A stretch of 64,000 nt of DNA, from the NCBI RefSeq assembly GCF_900102175.1, contig NZ_FNKN01000001.1, positions 992,001 to 1,056,000 of the forward strand, given 5' to 3'. Both the position numbers and the translations under genes were made by a program. Position 1 is the first letter of the stretch. Each line of letters opens with the position of its first letter. The notes under the pieces were generated by a model. It was not told the origin of the DNA, did no database searches, and worked only from the letters and a program-made list of their open reading frames with translations. The DNA is from Microbacterium sp. cf332. Its GTDB lineage: Bacteria; Actinomycetota; Actinomycetes; Actinomycetales; Microbacteriaceae. This document shows, piece after piece, positions 8,176 through 16,730 of this stretch.

Positions 8176-9345
8176 TCAGCTCTGCGGCGCCAGCGGGACG
8201 CGCGCCAGGCGGTCGTCGTCGGCTGCCGCGTTGCCGCGGCCGTCGGTGTTGTTGGTCAGCAGCCACAGCTCGTCGCCGCTCACGACGGCGTCGCGCACGC
8301 GGCCGAGCTCGGTCTGCCAGAGCACGACCGGCTCACCGGCGACGGCCCCATCCGTGACGTCGACCTGCCAGACGCGCTCGCCCCGCAACGCGGCGACGAA
8401 CAGCGTGCTCCCCCGTGCGCCGAGACCGCTCGGGCTCGCCTCGTCGGGGGTCCAGGTGACCGCCGGCGCGACGAACCGCGCGTCGTCGGATCCACCCTCG
8501 ACGACGGGCCAGCCGTAGTTTCCGCCCGCCTCGATGCGGTTGAGCTCGTCGAAGCGGTCCTGCCCGAACTCGGTCGCCCAGAGGCTGCCGTCCTGCGTCC
8601 ACGCCAGGCCCTGCACGTTGCGGTGGCCGAGCGAGTAGACCTCGTTGTCGAACGGATTGCCGGGGGCCGGCTCGCCGTCGGCCGTGAGCCGCAGGATCTT
8701 GCCCGCGAGCGACGACGGGTCCTGCGCCGTCGTCGGGTCGCCGGCGTCGCCGGTCGCGACGTACAGCCGGTCGTCCGGGCCGAAGGCGATCCGGCCGCCG
8801 TTGTGCACCCGGTCGCGCGGGATCCCGTCGATGACGATCTCGGCGTCGCCGAGCCGGCGGTCGCCCGGGTCTCCCTCGAGCCGCATCCGCACGACGCGGT
8901 TGTCGTCGGCCGTCGTGAGGTAGGCGTAGAGCAGCGTCTGATCGTCGTCGTCGCGCACCGCGAGTCCGAGCAGTCCGCCCTCGCCGACGGCCGCGGTGAG
9001 GTCGATCTCGCCGACGACGCGGGTCACGCCCTCGGCATCCACCTCGAGGACCGCGCCCGTGTCGCGCTGGCTCACCAGCTGCGTACCGTCGGCGAGCACG
9101 ATCACCGACCACGGGACCTCCAGCTGCGTCGCGACGTCGACCGGATCGTCGATCGGCCGCCAGGAAGCCGAGGCCCCCGCGGACGGCGCGGTCTCGGCGG
9201 CCGTGGGCGCGGGCGGCGACGCGGTGACGGTCGGACGCGGCTCGGCGTCGGCGGTGCAGGCCGCCAGCAGCAGGCTCGGGGTCAGCAGCAGCGCCGCCGA
9301 TACCGCGCACCGGGAACGGGTGCCGTGGCCTGTCACGCGCTTCAT
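8176..9345 (-). CDS. PQQ-type sugar dehydrogenase lipoprotein (glucose/sorbosone dehydrogenase family)
   Basis: A 389-residue secreted lipoprotein with lipobox LLAAC (lipidated Cys30) and a Thr/Pro/Ala linker up to about residue 60. It then has a beta-propeller of the GSDH family (PF07995). Family landmarks are LEVPWSV, LLGLAV, HNGGRIAFGPD, a GDAGD loop, SLAGKILR, YSLGHRNVQGLAW and GGNYGWPVVEG. Such proteins oxidise sugars with pyrroloquinoline quinone, but many actinobacterial members have no PQQ synthesis genes nearby and none is seen here. The -10 box of its apparent leaderless promoter contains the stop codon of the gene upstream. Confidence 0.87.
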   Translation of the reverse strand: MKRVTGHGTRSRCAVSAALLLTPSLLLAACTADAEPRPTVTASPPAPTAAETAPSAGASASWRPIDDPVDVATQLEVPWSVIVLADGTQLVSQRDTGAVLEVDAEGVTRVVGEIDLTAAVGEGGLLGLAVRDDDDQTLLYAYLTTADDNRVVRMRLEGDPGDRRLGDAEIVIDGIPRDRVHNGGRIAFGPDDRLYVATGDAGDPTTAQDPSSLAGKILRLTADGEPAPGNPFDNEVYSLGHRNVQGLAWTQDGSLWATEFGQDRFDELNRIEAGGNYGWPVVEGGSDDARFVAPAVTWTPDEASPSGLGARGSTLFVAALRGERVWQVDVTDGAVAGEPVVLWQTELGRVRDAVVSGDELWLLTNNTDGRGNAAADDDRLARVPLAPQS

Positions 9346-9351
9346 GCCTCC

Positions 9352-9357
9352 AGGCTA
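9352..9357 (-). promoter_or_regulatory. -10 element TAGCCT overlapping an upstream stop codon
   Basis: On the minus strand TAGCCT ends 7 nt before ATG 9345. Its first three bases are the TAG stop codon of the beta-lactamase-fold gene, so the hexamer serves two purposes. Confidence 0.45.
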
Positions 9358-10776
9358 CGGCGCCGCGACGAGAGCCGCGGCGTCCTGCGCCCAGCCGAAC
9401 GCGACCGACGGCTGCGCGACGGATGCCGCATCGTCGGCTCGGGCCAGGACCGTGATCACGATCGGCGGACCGTCCTCGCGCTCGAGGTACCACGAGCCGG
9501 CGAGCACGCCCACCGAGCTTCCGCCCTTGAACGCGACGTAGTCCCATCCGTCGCCGAACTGCACGCCCGGGTTGGCCGACAGGATGTCGCGCACCGGCGC
9601 TCCCGCCTCGGTCCGAGCTCGCTCCTGCAGCGCATCGTGAGCGGCGACGAGGTCGTCGGGCGACGCGAACCAGTCGATGCCCTCGCGCCAGCCCGGCTGC
9701 GCACTCGCGAAACGCGACACGTCGGGCACGCCCGCGGGGATGCGCTCGAGCAAGGCACGGCGCGCCGCGGCGTCGCCTGACGCACCGGCCCAGAGCGTGC
9801 GCAGATCGTCGTCGCCGAAGAGCAGCCAGAACATCTCGCGCGTCGCGAGGAGTGGGGTGTTGAGGCCGGGGTCGGAATGACCCGTCGCGACCATCGCGGC
9901 CTCGACCGCATCGCGCCCGACTGATCGGATCAGGGCGTCGGTGGCGGTGTTGTCGCTGATCGCGATCATCTTCTCGGCGGCCTCGCGCACGGTGACCGTC
10001 GCGCCATCGGGCCGGTCCTGGAGCTCGCCGCTGGGCAGGCTGCGCACCTGCGCGTCGATCGTGAGCCGGTCATCCCACGAGATGCTCCCCGCGGCGACCG
10101 CGTCGACCACGGCGCCGAGAACCCACAGCTTGACGATCGAGCCGATCGGCCCCGCCGACACGTCGCCGCTCTCGTGCAGAACCGGCCCGCCCACCTCGCG
10201 CACCTGCAGACCCGCGACGAAGGGGGCCGAGGTGATCTGCTCGTCGAGCTCGTCCCACGATGCCGCCGGGGTGCGCTCGGGCTGCGGCTGGCCGAAGAAG
10301 AGCATGTCGATGTGCTCATCGGCGGTGACCGACAGGGACATGTCGTAGGTGACCTGCGCGGATTCGATCGTCACGCGCGCCTCGCTGTCGGTGCCGTCGT
10401 ACGCGACCGGCGTCCACGGGGCGGCGGCCTGCATCTGGGCGAACACCTCTTGGAGGTCCGCGGGCGGGAGCTGGGCGAGCGCGGCCCCGTCGAAACGGGC
10501 CTCGATCTCGGCGACGGGAGTCTGCTCGTCACCGTTGATCTCGTCGAGCACCCACCGGGCCTGCTCCCCGACGGGGGTCGCCGGGATCTCCGCCGGAGTG
10601 GCGGCCGAGGCCGCGCTGGTGCCCTCGGGGGCCGGCTGAGCCGCGCACGCGGTCAGCACGATCGCCGTCACGGCGGCGACGGCTGCGACGACGGCGCCGC
10701 GACGGTGCGTGGCGGGGGACGGTCGGGAGGCGTGCATATCGAGGGGGGAGGTCACGCATCCAGCCTGTCGTTCCAC
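9355..10776 (-). CDS. Beta-lactamase-fold serine hydrolase lipoprotein (LpqF/ORF12-like)
   Basis: A 473-residue exported protein with lipobox LTAC (Cys44), an NTF2-like N-terminal domain to about residue 180 and a class A beta-lactamase/transpeptidase domain. That domain has SIVK (candidate nucleophile Ser213, Lys216), SDN (274-276) and KGG near 411 in place of KTG. This two-domain arrangement occurs in actinobacterial LpqF and in clavulanate-cluster ORF12, which are weak esterases or hydrolases rather than antibiotic-destroying enzymes. GTG 10776 has GGGGAGGTG nine nt upstream. GTG 10755 and ATG 10737 are alternatives, and the last gives a more usual signal-peptide length. Confidence 0.8.
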   Translation of the reverse strand: MERQAGCVTSPLDMHASRPSPATHRRGAVVAAVAAVTAIVLTACAAQPAPEGTSAASAATPAEIPATPVGEQARWVLDEINGDEQTPVAEIEARFDGAALAQLPPADLQEVFAQMQAAAPWTPVAYDGTDSEARVTIESAQVTYDMSLSVTADEHIDMLFFGQPQPERTPAASWDELDEQITSAPFVAGLQVREVGGPVLHESGDVSAGPIGSIVKLWVLGAVVDAVAAGSISWDDRLTIDAQVRSLPSGELQDRPDGATVTVREAAEKMIAISDNTATDALIRSVGRDAVEAAMVATGHSDPGLNTPLLATREMFWLLFGDDDLRTLWAGASGDAAARRALLERIPAGVPDVSRFASAQPGWREGIDWFASPDDLVAAHDALQERARTEAGAPVRDILSANPGVQFGDGWDYVAFKGGSSVGVLAGSWYLEREDGPPIVITVLARADDAASVAQPSVAFGWAQDAAALVAAP

Positions 10777-10840
10777 GGCTCACGGCACCTCCCCCCACGG
10801 GTGGAGATCGCGGCGACCCGGGGGCCACGGAGCCGGCGGG

Positions 10841-10846
10841 TAGCGT
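10841..10846 (+). promoter_or_regulatory. -10 element TAGCGT of a leaderless promoter
   Basis: TAGCGT ends 8 nt before GTG 10854. The GTG at 10845 overlaps the hexamer itself, so it is unlikely to be the true start. Confidence 0.5.
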
Positions 10847-10853
10847 GGACCGG

Positions 10854-12164
10854 GTGGACCCGATCGTCGCGACCTTCCTGATCCTCGCCGCTGCGATCCT
10901 CGCCTTCCTGTCCGCCCGCGTGCCGCTCGAGGTCGTCGCGGTGGGAGTCGCGCTGGCCCTCTGGGCGACGGGAGTGCTGAGCCTCCCGCAGGCCTTCGCG
11001 GGATTCGGCGACCCGACGGTGCTGTTCATCGCGAGCCTGTTCGTCGTGGCCACGGCGCTGGAGACCAGCGGCGTGACCCGCGTGGTCGGCGCGGTGATCC
11101 TCGCACGCGCGGGCACCCGCCGCGCCCGCATCGTCGTCTGGGTCGGCGGGATCGTCGCCATGCTGACGGCGCTGATCAGCATCAACGGCGCGGTCGCGGC
11201 CCTCATCCCCGTCGCCGCGGTGATCGCCCGCCGCTCCGGTCTGCCGCCGTCGCAGCTCATGATTCCACTGGCGTTCGTGGCATCGTCGGCCTCCCTGCTC
11301 ACCCTCTCGGGCACACCCGTCAACGTCGTGGTGTCGGAACTGGCCGACGCCGAGGCCGGGCGGCCCTTCGGCTTCTTCGAGTTCGCATTGGTCGGAGTGC
11401 CGCTCGTCGTCGCCACGATCGCGGTCATCGCGCTGCTCGGCCCCCGGCTGCTGCCCCATCGCGGGCCGGACGCGGCACCCGGTGACCGCTCGGAGCGCGA
11501 GGCCGAGACGCTGTCGCTCGTGCCCGAAGCGGTCCGCACCGGCGCGATCCGGACGAGACCGCATTCGCGATTGCATCGCGGATCCCGGCGCACCCTGGTC
11601 GTGACGGGCGCGATGGTCGTGCTGCTGGCGACCGGGGCGACCCCGCCCGCGGCGGCCGGGCTGCTCGCTGCGGGGGCGCTCGTGCTGCTGCGAGTGGTGC
11701 GCCTGCCCGATCTCTACCAGGGCGTCTCGTGGACGACCCTCGTCCTCATCGCCGGCATGATCCCACTGTCGGTCGCGTTCCTCGACACGGGTGCGGCGGA
11801 CGTTGTCGCCGATGCGCTGCTGGCCCTCGTGGGGCAGTCCGACCCGCACGTCGCGCTCGCGGTCGTCTGCGTCGTGGTCGTCGTGCTCGGCCAGTTCATC
11901 TCCAACGTCGCGACGGTGCTCATCGTGGCGCCCGTGGCCACCTCGATCGCCGTCACGCTGGAGGTCAGCCCGCTGCCGTTCCTCATGGCCCTGACGGTCG
12001 CGGGCGCTGCGGCGTTCCTCACTCCGGTCGCGACGCCCGTGAACCTCATGGTGATGGCACCGGGCGGCTACCGATTCGGCGACTACTGGAGGCTCGGACT
12101 GCCGCTCGTCGTCATCTTCCTTGCGGCCGGGGTCTTCTACGTCCCCATCGTCTGGCGCTTCTGA
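10854..12164 (+). CDS. SLC13/DASS-type anion permease
   Basis: A 436-residue integral membrane protein of the divalent-anion:sodium symporter superfamily (CitMHS/SLC13). It has two inverted halves, each with a helical-hairpin substrate loop: SGTPVN in the first half and TPVATPVN in the second. The 70-residue hydrophilic insert in the middle is too short for the RCK_C domains found in many bacterial SLC13 proteins. Likely cargo is a carboxylate, sulfate or similar anion; the sequence does not decide. The start is set by the leaderless -10 box rather than by the longest frame. Confidence 0.8.
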   Translation: MDPIVATFLILAAAILAFLSARVPLEVVAVGVALALWATGVLSLPQAFAGFGDPTVLFIASLFVVATALETSGVTRVVGAVILARAGTRRARIVVWVGGIVAMLTALISINGAVAALIPVAAVIARRSGLPPSQLMIPLAFVASSASLLTLSGTPVNVVVSELADAEAGRPFGFFEFALVGVPLVVATIAVIALLGPRLLPHRGPDAAPGDRSEREAETLSLVPEAVRTGAIRTRPHSRLHRGSRRTLVVTGAMVVLLATGATPPAAAGLLAAGALVLLRVVRLPDLYQGVSWTTLVLIAGMIPLSVAFLDTGAADVVADALLALVGQSDPHVALAVVCVVVVVLGQFISNVATVLIVAPVATSIAVTLEVSPLPFLMALTVAGAAAFLTPVATPVNLMVMAPGGYRFGDYWRLGLPLVVIFLAAGVFYVPIVWRF

Positions 12165-12193
12165 GACCTTCCCGGGACGACGCAGATACGACC

Positions 12194-12904
12194 TCAGACG
12201 GGGTCGAGCGGCAGTTCGCGGCCGGCATCCCAGCGCTCGGTCCAGCCGAGCTCGGTGAACAGTCCGTCGAGCAGCATGGCGGTGAAGCCCCACACGAGGT
12301 GCTCGCCGTCGCCGTGCCGGACGACGAATCCCGGCCCGCGCCACTCCGCGCCGTCGCGGCGCACGACCGTCACGCCCCGGTTCGCGGGCGCGAGCAGGTC
12401 GGCGACGGGCGCGCGGAACACGGCCGCCGACTCCGCGACATCGACGACGCGCACGGGCGAAGGCCGCCGCCACCACGCGAGCACCGGGGTCACGAGATGC
12501 CGGGAGTACTCGAGGGGCAGGGGTGGCAGCGTTCCGATGACCTCGACCCCGTCGACGTCGAGGCCGGTCTCCTCTCGCGCCTCGCGGAGGGCTGCGGCGA
12601 CCACGTCGGCGTCGCCCGGATCGACGCGGCCGCCGGGCAGAGCGACCTGTCCCGGATGCGAGCGCAGGGTCGCGGCGCGCGCGAGGAGCAGGACGTCGAG
12701 GTCACGCGGCACGTCGGCGGCAGGGGCGTGGCCGCTCGGCCGGTCGTCGAGCCGTCCGAAGAGCACGAGGACGGCGGCCGCGCGCGCCCCGGCCGGGACG
12801 GGCGCGGCCGCCAGCGGTCCCGGGAGGAATCCCGCGTCGCGCGACCGCGCGACCACCGCGGCGAGCTGCGCGCGCGCGGACGGTCGCGGCGGGTCGAGAG
12901 GCAT
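12194..12904 (-). CDS. Nudix hydrolase, CoA pyrophosphatase type
   Basis: A 236-residue hydrolase with the CoA-pyrophosphatase version of the Nudix box: LRSHPGQVALPGGRVDPGD followed by AALREAREETGL (about residues 80-114). The SHPGQV element before the box separates this group, which cleaves CoA or acyl-CoA to 4'-phosphopantetheine and 3',5'-ADP, from general Nudix enzymes. The C-terminal HLVWGFTAML element is typical. A TAGCCT -10 box 7 nt upstream of the ATG suggests a leaderless mRNA. It is convergent with the SLC13 gene across 29 bp. Confidence 0.88.
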   Translation of the reverse strand: MPLDPPRPSARAQLAAVVARSRDAGFLPGPLAAAPVPAGARAAAVLVLFGRLDDRPSGHAPAADVPRDLDVLLLARAATLRSHPGQVALPGGRVDPGDADVVAAALREAREETGLDVDGVEVIGTLPPLPLEYSRHLVTPVLAWWRRPSPVRVVDVAESAAVFRAPVADLLAPANRGVTVVRRDGAEWRGPGFVVRHGDGEHLVWGFTAMLLDGLFTELGWTERWDAGRELPLDPV

Positions 12905-12910
12905 CGTCCC

Positions 12911-12916
12911 AGGCTA
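12911..12916 (-). promoter_or_regulatory. -10 element TAGCCT of a leaderless promoter
   Basis: On the minus strand TAGCCT ends 7 nt before ATG 12904 of the Nudix gene; no ribosome site lies between. Confidence 0.45.
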
Positions 12917-12924
12917 CTCAGGGC

Positions 12925-14667
12925 TCAGTCGCGGCGGCCCAGCACACCGGCGAACAGGACGTGCAGCAGCGGCAGCGCCGACAGCCCCATCAGCACCGTG
13001 CCGAACGTCTCGTCGTCGGGACGCAGCAGCACACCGGCGACCAGCAGGCCGGCGAAGAGGATGCCCGACACCGCTCGGCGGCCGAGGCGCTCGAGGCGCG
13101 ACATCCGCCGCTCGAGCCGCCCGCTGTCGAAGTCGAGATTGCCGTCCTCGAGGTGCGTGATGAGTCCGTCGAGGCGTCGCGGCAACCGCATCGTCACGTC
13201 GGCCATGCCCATGGCCCGCCGTGCGACGTCGCGCATCAGGTCTCCGCGCTCTTCCCGCAGCAGCCGCGCCGCATACGGCTCGACCGCATCCCACAGGTTG
13301 AACGAGGGATCGATCGACGTGCACACGCCCGAGGTGAGCGAGGCGGCGCGCACGACCAGCAGGAAGTTCTCCGGCAGCTGGAACGGCAGCGCGCGGGCGA
13401 GCTCGCCGAACTCTCCCGCGAAGTCGCGGAACTCCCGCGGATCGACCTGCTTCAGCTCGGCGAAACCCATCCCGCCGAATCGCGCGAAGAGCTGAGTCAT
13501 GGCCCGCTCGAGCTCACGCACGTTCGCCGACGGCAGCAACGCGCCCACCTGCGATATCCCGGCGACGAGCCCGCGGCCGTCCCGCGCCGCCGCAGCGACC
13601 AGCACGGTGCGCAGCGCCTCGCGCGTCGTGGGCGATATCTCGCCCATCATCCCGAAGTCGATGAAGGTCAGCACCCACGCCGGGCCGTCCGGCCCGCGGT
13701 CGGCCGGCCCGATCGGCGTCACGAACACGTTGCCGGGATGCGGATCGGCGTGGAAGAAGCCGAATCCGAAGAACTGGTCGAACATCACCGACGCGAAGAC
13801 CGCGGCGACCTCGCGCGGGTCGATGCCGGCGGCGCGCAGACCGTCGACGTCGGTCACCTTGATCGCGCTCACGTCGGCCAGCGTCAACACGCGCGCGGTG
13901 GAACGCTCCCAGGCGATCTCGGGCACCGCGACGCGGGGGTCGTCGGCGAACTTGTCGCGGAAGCGCTCGGCGTTCGCCGCCTCGTGGCGGTAGTCGATCT
14001 CCTCGAGGCTCGTCACCGCGAACTCCTCGACGAGGGCCGGCATGTCGGCCCGCTCGGCGACGATGCGGATGCGGCGCACCCAGCGCGCGATACGTCGGAG
14101 CGCGGCGAGGTCGACGTCGACGATCGTCTGGATGCCGGGACGCTGGACCTTCACGACCACGTCGGCGAATCCGGCGTCGGCGGCCTGCGCGGGCGTCAGC
14201 CGGGCGCGATGCGCCTGGCCGAGAGACGCCGCGGCCACCGGCTGCGTATCGAACGACGCGTACGCGTGGGTCAGGGGCATCCCGAGCTCGGCCTCGGCCG
14301 CCGCGCGGATCTGCTCGAACGGCACCGGCGGCACCTCGTCCTGCAGGCCCGCGAGCTCCGTCGTGATCTCGGGGGGCAGCACGTCGAGGCGCGACGACAT
14401 GAACTGCCCCACCTTGATCATGAGCCCGCCGAGGTCGACGGCGAGCGTGTGGAATCGGCGCGCCAGCCGCTGCAGGCGTGCGGTCCTCCCCCGCTCGGCG
14501 AGCCGGTGGAGACCGAACCGCGGCAGGACCATCTCGAACCACCAGGTCTGAACGAGCGCCCGCGCCGCGAAGCGCAGGATGCGACGGTAGCGCGCACGCG
14601 TGCTCGCATCACCCGGGGCGGAGGTGCCACCGGGTGATGCGAGACGAGGCGGGTCGGCCGAGGCCAC
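12925..14667 (-). CDS. UbiB/ABC1 (AarF) family atypical kinase
   Basis: A 580-residue protein kinase-like protein of the UbiB family. Visible hallmarks are the KxGQ motif (IKVGQFMSSR, 85-88), the Ala-rich replacement of the glycine loop (PVAAASLGQAHRA), the VVVKVQRPG lysine strand, HADPHPGN near 310 and IDFGMMG near 335. The C terminus ends in two membrane helices after residue 530, so it is membrane anchored. UbiB proteins are ATPases linked to quinone or isoprenoid lipid homeostasis. The gene starts (GTG) 5 bp behind the PadR regulator gene, implying joint transcription and PadR control. Confidence 0.9.
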   Translation of the reverse strand: MASADPPRLASPGGTSAPGDASTRARYRRILRFAARALVQTWWFEMVLPRFGLHRLAERGRTARLQRLARRFHTLAVDLGGLMIKVGQFMSSRLDVLPPEITTELAGLQDEVPPVPFEQIRAAAEAELGMPLTHAYASFDTQPVAAASLGQAHRARLTPAQAADAGFADVVVKVQRPGIQTIVDVDLAALRRIARWVRRIRIVAERADMPALVEEFAVTSLEEIDYRHEAANAERFRDKFADDPRVAVPEIAWERSTARVLTLADVSAIKVTDVDGLRAAGIDPREVAAVFASVMFDQFFGFGFFHADPHPGNVFVTPIGPADRGPDGPAWVLTFIDFGMMGEISPTTREALRTVLVAAAARDGRGLVAGISQVGALLPSANVRELERAMTQLFARFGGMGFAELKQVDPREFRDFAGEFGELARALPFQLPENFLLVVRAASLTSGVCTSIDPSFNLWDAVEPYAARLLREERGDLMRDVARRAMGMADVTMRLPRRLDGLITHLEDGNLDFDSGRLERRMSRLERLGRRAVSGILFAGLLVAGVLLRPDDETFGTVLMGLSALPLLHVLFAGVLGRRD

Positions 14668-14672
14668 CCGCG

Positions 14673-15257
14673 TCAGGCCTGAGCGAGCAGGGCGTACAGC
14701 TTGCGGCGCGCGTCGTCGAGGATCTCGACGGCCTGCTGCACCTGCTCGGGCGAGCCACTGCGACCGACCTGCGCGGCGGCCTGTGCGAGCTCGACGCCCG
14801 CCTTGGGGAGCGCCGTCACGCGGCTGTGGTCACGACTCGTGCCCTCCCAGGGCGCAGGCTTCTCGCCGGATTCCGCGGCCGCGGCGCGTCCGGCCTCGGT
14901 CAGCGAATAGGTCTTGCGTCCGTTCGATTCCTCAGCGCTGATCAGGCCCTCGTCGGCAAGAAGCTGCAGCGTGGGATACACCGATCCGGCGCTCGGCTTC
15001 CAGGACCCGCCGCTGCGGTCGTCGATCTCGTGGATGATCTGGTATCCGTGCATCGGCTGCTCGGCCAGCAGTGCCAGGACCGCCGCGCGGACGTCGCCGC
15101 GTCCGACTCGCGTGTTGACCTTCTGCTCGAACGAGGACTTCAGCTGGTCGAACGCCTCGAAGACGTTGCTGCCGAGGTCGGAGACGTTGAAGCCGCCGCG
15201 GCCGCCGAAGATGTTGTCACGGCCGCCGAAACCGCCGGTGGGGAATGTTCCGCTCAT
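14673..15257 (-). CDS. PadR family transcriptional regulator
   Basis: A 194-residue regulator. An unusual Gly/Phe-rich N-terminal extension (residues 1-25, FGGRD...FGGRGG) precedes the winged helix. In that domain AVLALLAEQPMHGYQII, GSVYPTLQLLADEGLI and RKTYSLTEAG are classic PadR signatures. The C terminus is a helical dimerisation part. ATG 15257 has a strong GGGAGG site. A 10-bp CGATATATCG palindrome in the upstream region is the likely operator for autorepression, which would also control the downstream ubiB-like gene. The effector is unknown. Confidence 0.9.
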   Translation of the reverse strand: MSGTFPTGGFGGRDNIFGGRGGFNVSDLGSNVFEAFDQLKSSFEQKVNTRVGRGDVRAAVLALLAEQPMHGYQIIHEIDDRSGGSWKPSAGSVYPTLQLLADEGLISAEESNGRKTYSLTEAGRAAAAESGEKPAPWEGTSRDHSRVTALPKAGVELAQAAAQVGRSGSPEQVQQAVEILDDARRKLYALLAQA

Positions 15258-15296
15258 GCTGACCTCCCGGGTCGTCGATACGTTAGCGATATCTGA

Positions 15297-15306
15297 CGAT
15301 ATATCG
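15297..15306. promoter_or_regulatory. Candidate PadR operator CGATATATCG
   Basis: This is a perfect 10-bp palindrome about 40 bp before the PadR start codon, flanked by further GATATC and GGTATCGG half-site-like sequence (15287-15312). AT-rich ATAT dyads of this kind are typical PadR targets. Confidence 0.5.
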
Positions 15307-15349
15307 GTATCGGAGGCCGCACCAGGGGTTCAGGACGAACACTCAGCCT

Positions 15350-15718
15350 TCAGCGACGGGCCGACACGATCGACTCGGCATTGCCCGCCACCCACACCAT
15401 CAGGGGCATCATCCGCTCCATGAGATCGTGTCCGAGCGGCGTGAGTGCGTACTCGACCCGAGGCGGAACCTCCGGATATGCGGTTCGACGCACGAATCCG
15501 TCGGCCTCAAGGGTGCGCAGCGTCGACGCGAGCATCTTCTCGCTGATGCCGTCGACCGAGCGGCGCAGCTCACCCCATCGGGCCGTGCCGTCGGTCAGCG
15601 CCAGGAGCACCAGCACGCCCCATTTGCTCATCACGTGGTCGAGCACGACGCGAGTCGGGCAGTTCTCGGTGAAGATCTGCTCGGACAAAGCCTGCAACTG
15701 CGCGAAACTCACGGACAC
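15350..15718 (-). CDS. HxlR family transcriptional regulator
   Basis: A 122-residue winged-helix protein with the HxlR arrangement: NCPTRVVLDHVMSKWGVLVLLAL, WGELRRSVDGISEKMLASTLRTLEADGFV and the wing YPEVPPRVEYALTPLG. There is one Cys (in NCP), the position used for redox or aldehyde sensing in HypR/YodB-type members, but here it is shifted to just before the first helix. It is divergent from an NmrA-like reductase gene 96 bp away. This is the usual HxlR pairing with a quinone- or electrophile-detoxifying enzyme. Confidence 0.9.
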   Translation of the reverse strand: MSVSFAQLQALSEQIFTENCPTRVVLDHVMSKWGVLVLLALTDGTARWGELRRSVDGISEKMLASTLRTLEADGFVRRTAYPEVPPRVEYALTPLGHDLMERMMPLMVWVAGNAESIVSARR

Positions 15719-15721
15719 GTA

Positions 15722-15747
15722 GGTAGCTTACCAAAAAGTGGGTACCC
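15722..15747. promoter_or_regulatory. Candidate HxlR operator region with GGTA/TACC half sites
   Basis: GGTA-N3-TACC at 15722-15732 and the palindrome GGGTACCC at 15740-15747 lie in the divergent promoter region. HxlR-family operators are often built from GTAC-like half sites, so joint control of both genes is likely. Confidence 0.45.
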
Positions 15748-15814
15748 GTCGAAAGGAATGCGGACGCCATCGGGACGGGTTGGTCACATCATCACCCGAT
15801 CGAAAGGATCCCCG

Positions 15815-16672
15815 ATGACCATCCTCATCACCGGCGCCAGCGGACAGCTCGGCCACCTCGTCGTCGAGTCGCTGCTGGCACGCGGCGTCGCTCCCGAAAC
15901 CGTCCTCGCGGGGGCACGCGACCTCGCCAAGGTCGCTGACCTCGCCGAGCGCGGCGTCCGGACAGCCCGCGTCGACTACGACGACCCCGCAACGCTGGAG
16001 ACCGCGCTCACGGGTGTCGACAGCGTGCTCCTCATCTCGGCGTCGGAGCCGGGCAAGCGTCTGGCGGGTCATCGGAACGTCATCGAGGCCGCAGCCGCCG
16101 CAGGCATCGGCAAGCTCGTGTACACGAGCGCCCCGCGGGCGACGACCTTCGATTGGGCGCTGGGTGCCGAGCACCGGGCGACGGAGCAGGCGATCGCGGC
16201 GAGCGGGATCCCGGCCGTCGTGGTCCGCAACAACTGGTACATCGAGAACTACCTCGCCGACGTGCAGCGCTCCGCCGACAGCGGCGTGATCGCTGCGTCG
16301 GTCGGCGACGGCCGGATCGCACCGGCGTCGCGCGCCGACTTCGCCGAGGGCGCCGCGGTCGTGCTGATCGAGGACGGGCACCTCGGCGAGGTCTACGAGT
16401 TCGCGGGTGACGACCGCATCGGCTACGACGACATCGCCGCGGCGGCCGCCGAGGTCGCGGGCCGCGACGTGACGTACCTGCGTCTCTCGACCGCCGATCA
16501 CATCGCCGCCCTCGAGTCTGCGGGCCTCGACAACGGCACCGCCCAGTTCGTCGCGGGCATCGACACCGGCATTCGCGACGGAGTGCTCGACATCGACGAC
16601 CGGACGCTCTCGCGTCTGATCGGACGTCCGACGACGAGCTTCGTCGACGGGATCCGGGCCGCCCTCGCCTGA
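15815..16672 (+). CDS. NmrA-like NAD(P)H-binding oxidoreductase (quinone reductase QorB type)
   Basis: A 285-residue atypical short-chain dehydrogenase with N-terminal TILITGASGQLGHLVVE (NAD(P) loop). VLLISASEPGKR, VYTSAPRA and RNNWYIENY follow, the last two being characteristic of NmrA/QOR2-type quinone reductases. These enzymes reduce quinones or act as redox sensors. A GAAAGGA ribosome site supports ATG 15815. The gene is divergent from the HxlR regulator and probably repressed by it. Confidence 0.85.
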   Translation: MTILITGASGQLGHLVVESLLARGVAPETVLAGARDLAKVADLAERGVRTARVDYDDPATLETALTGVDSVLLISASEPGKRLAGHRNVIEAAAAAGIGKLVYTSAPRATTFDWALGAEHRATEQAIAASGIPAVVVRNNWYIENYLADVQRSADSGVIAASVGDGRIAPASRADFAEGAAVVLIEDGHLGEVYEFAGDDRIGYDDIAAAAAEVAGRDVTYLRLSTADHIAALESAGLDNGTAQFVAGIDTGIRDGVLDIDDRTLSRLIGRPTTSFVDGIRAALA

Positions 16673-16683
16673 GCCCGCCCGGG

Positions 16684-16730
16684 CCGGGCTCGAGCGCCCC
16701 TCGCTCATGTCGGCGAACGCTCGGGCCCGG
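16684..16730. terminator. Hairpin between convergent genes
   Basis: A 12-bp stem with one mismatch (CCGGGCTCGAGC with GCTCGGGCCCGG) and a 23-nt loop sits between the NmrA-like gene and the AsnC regulator gene. Confidence 0.4.
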
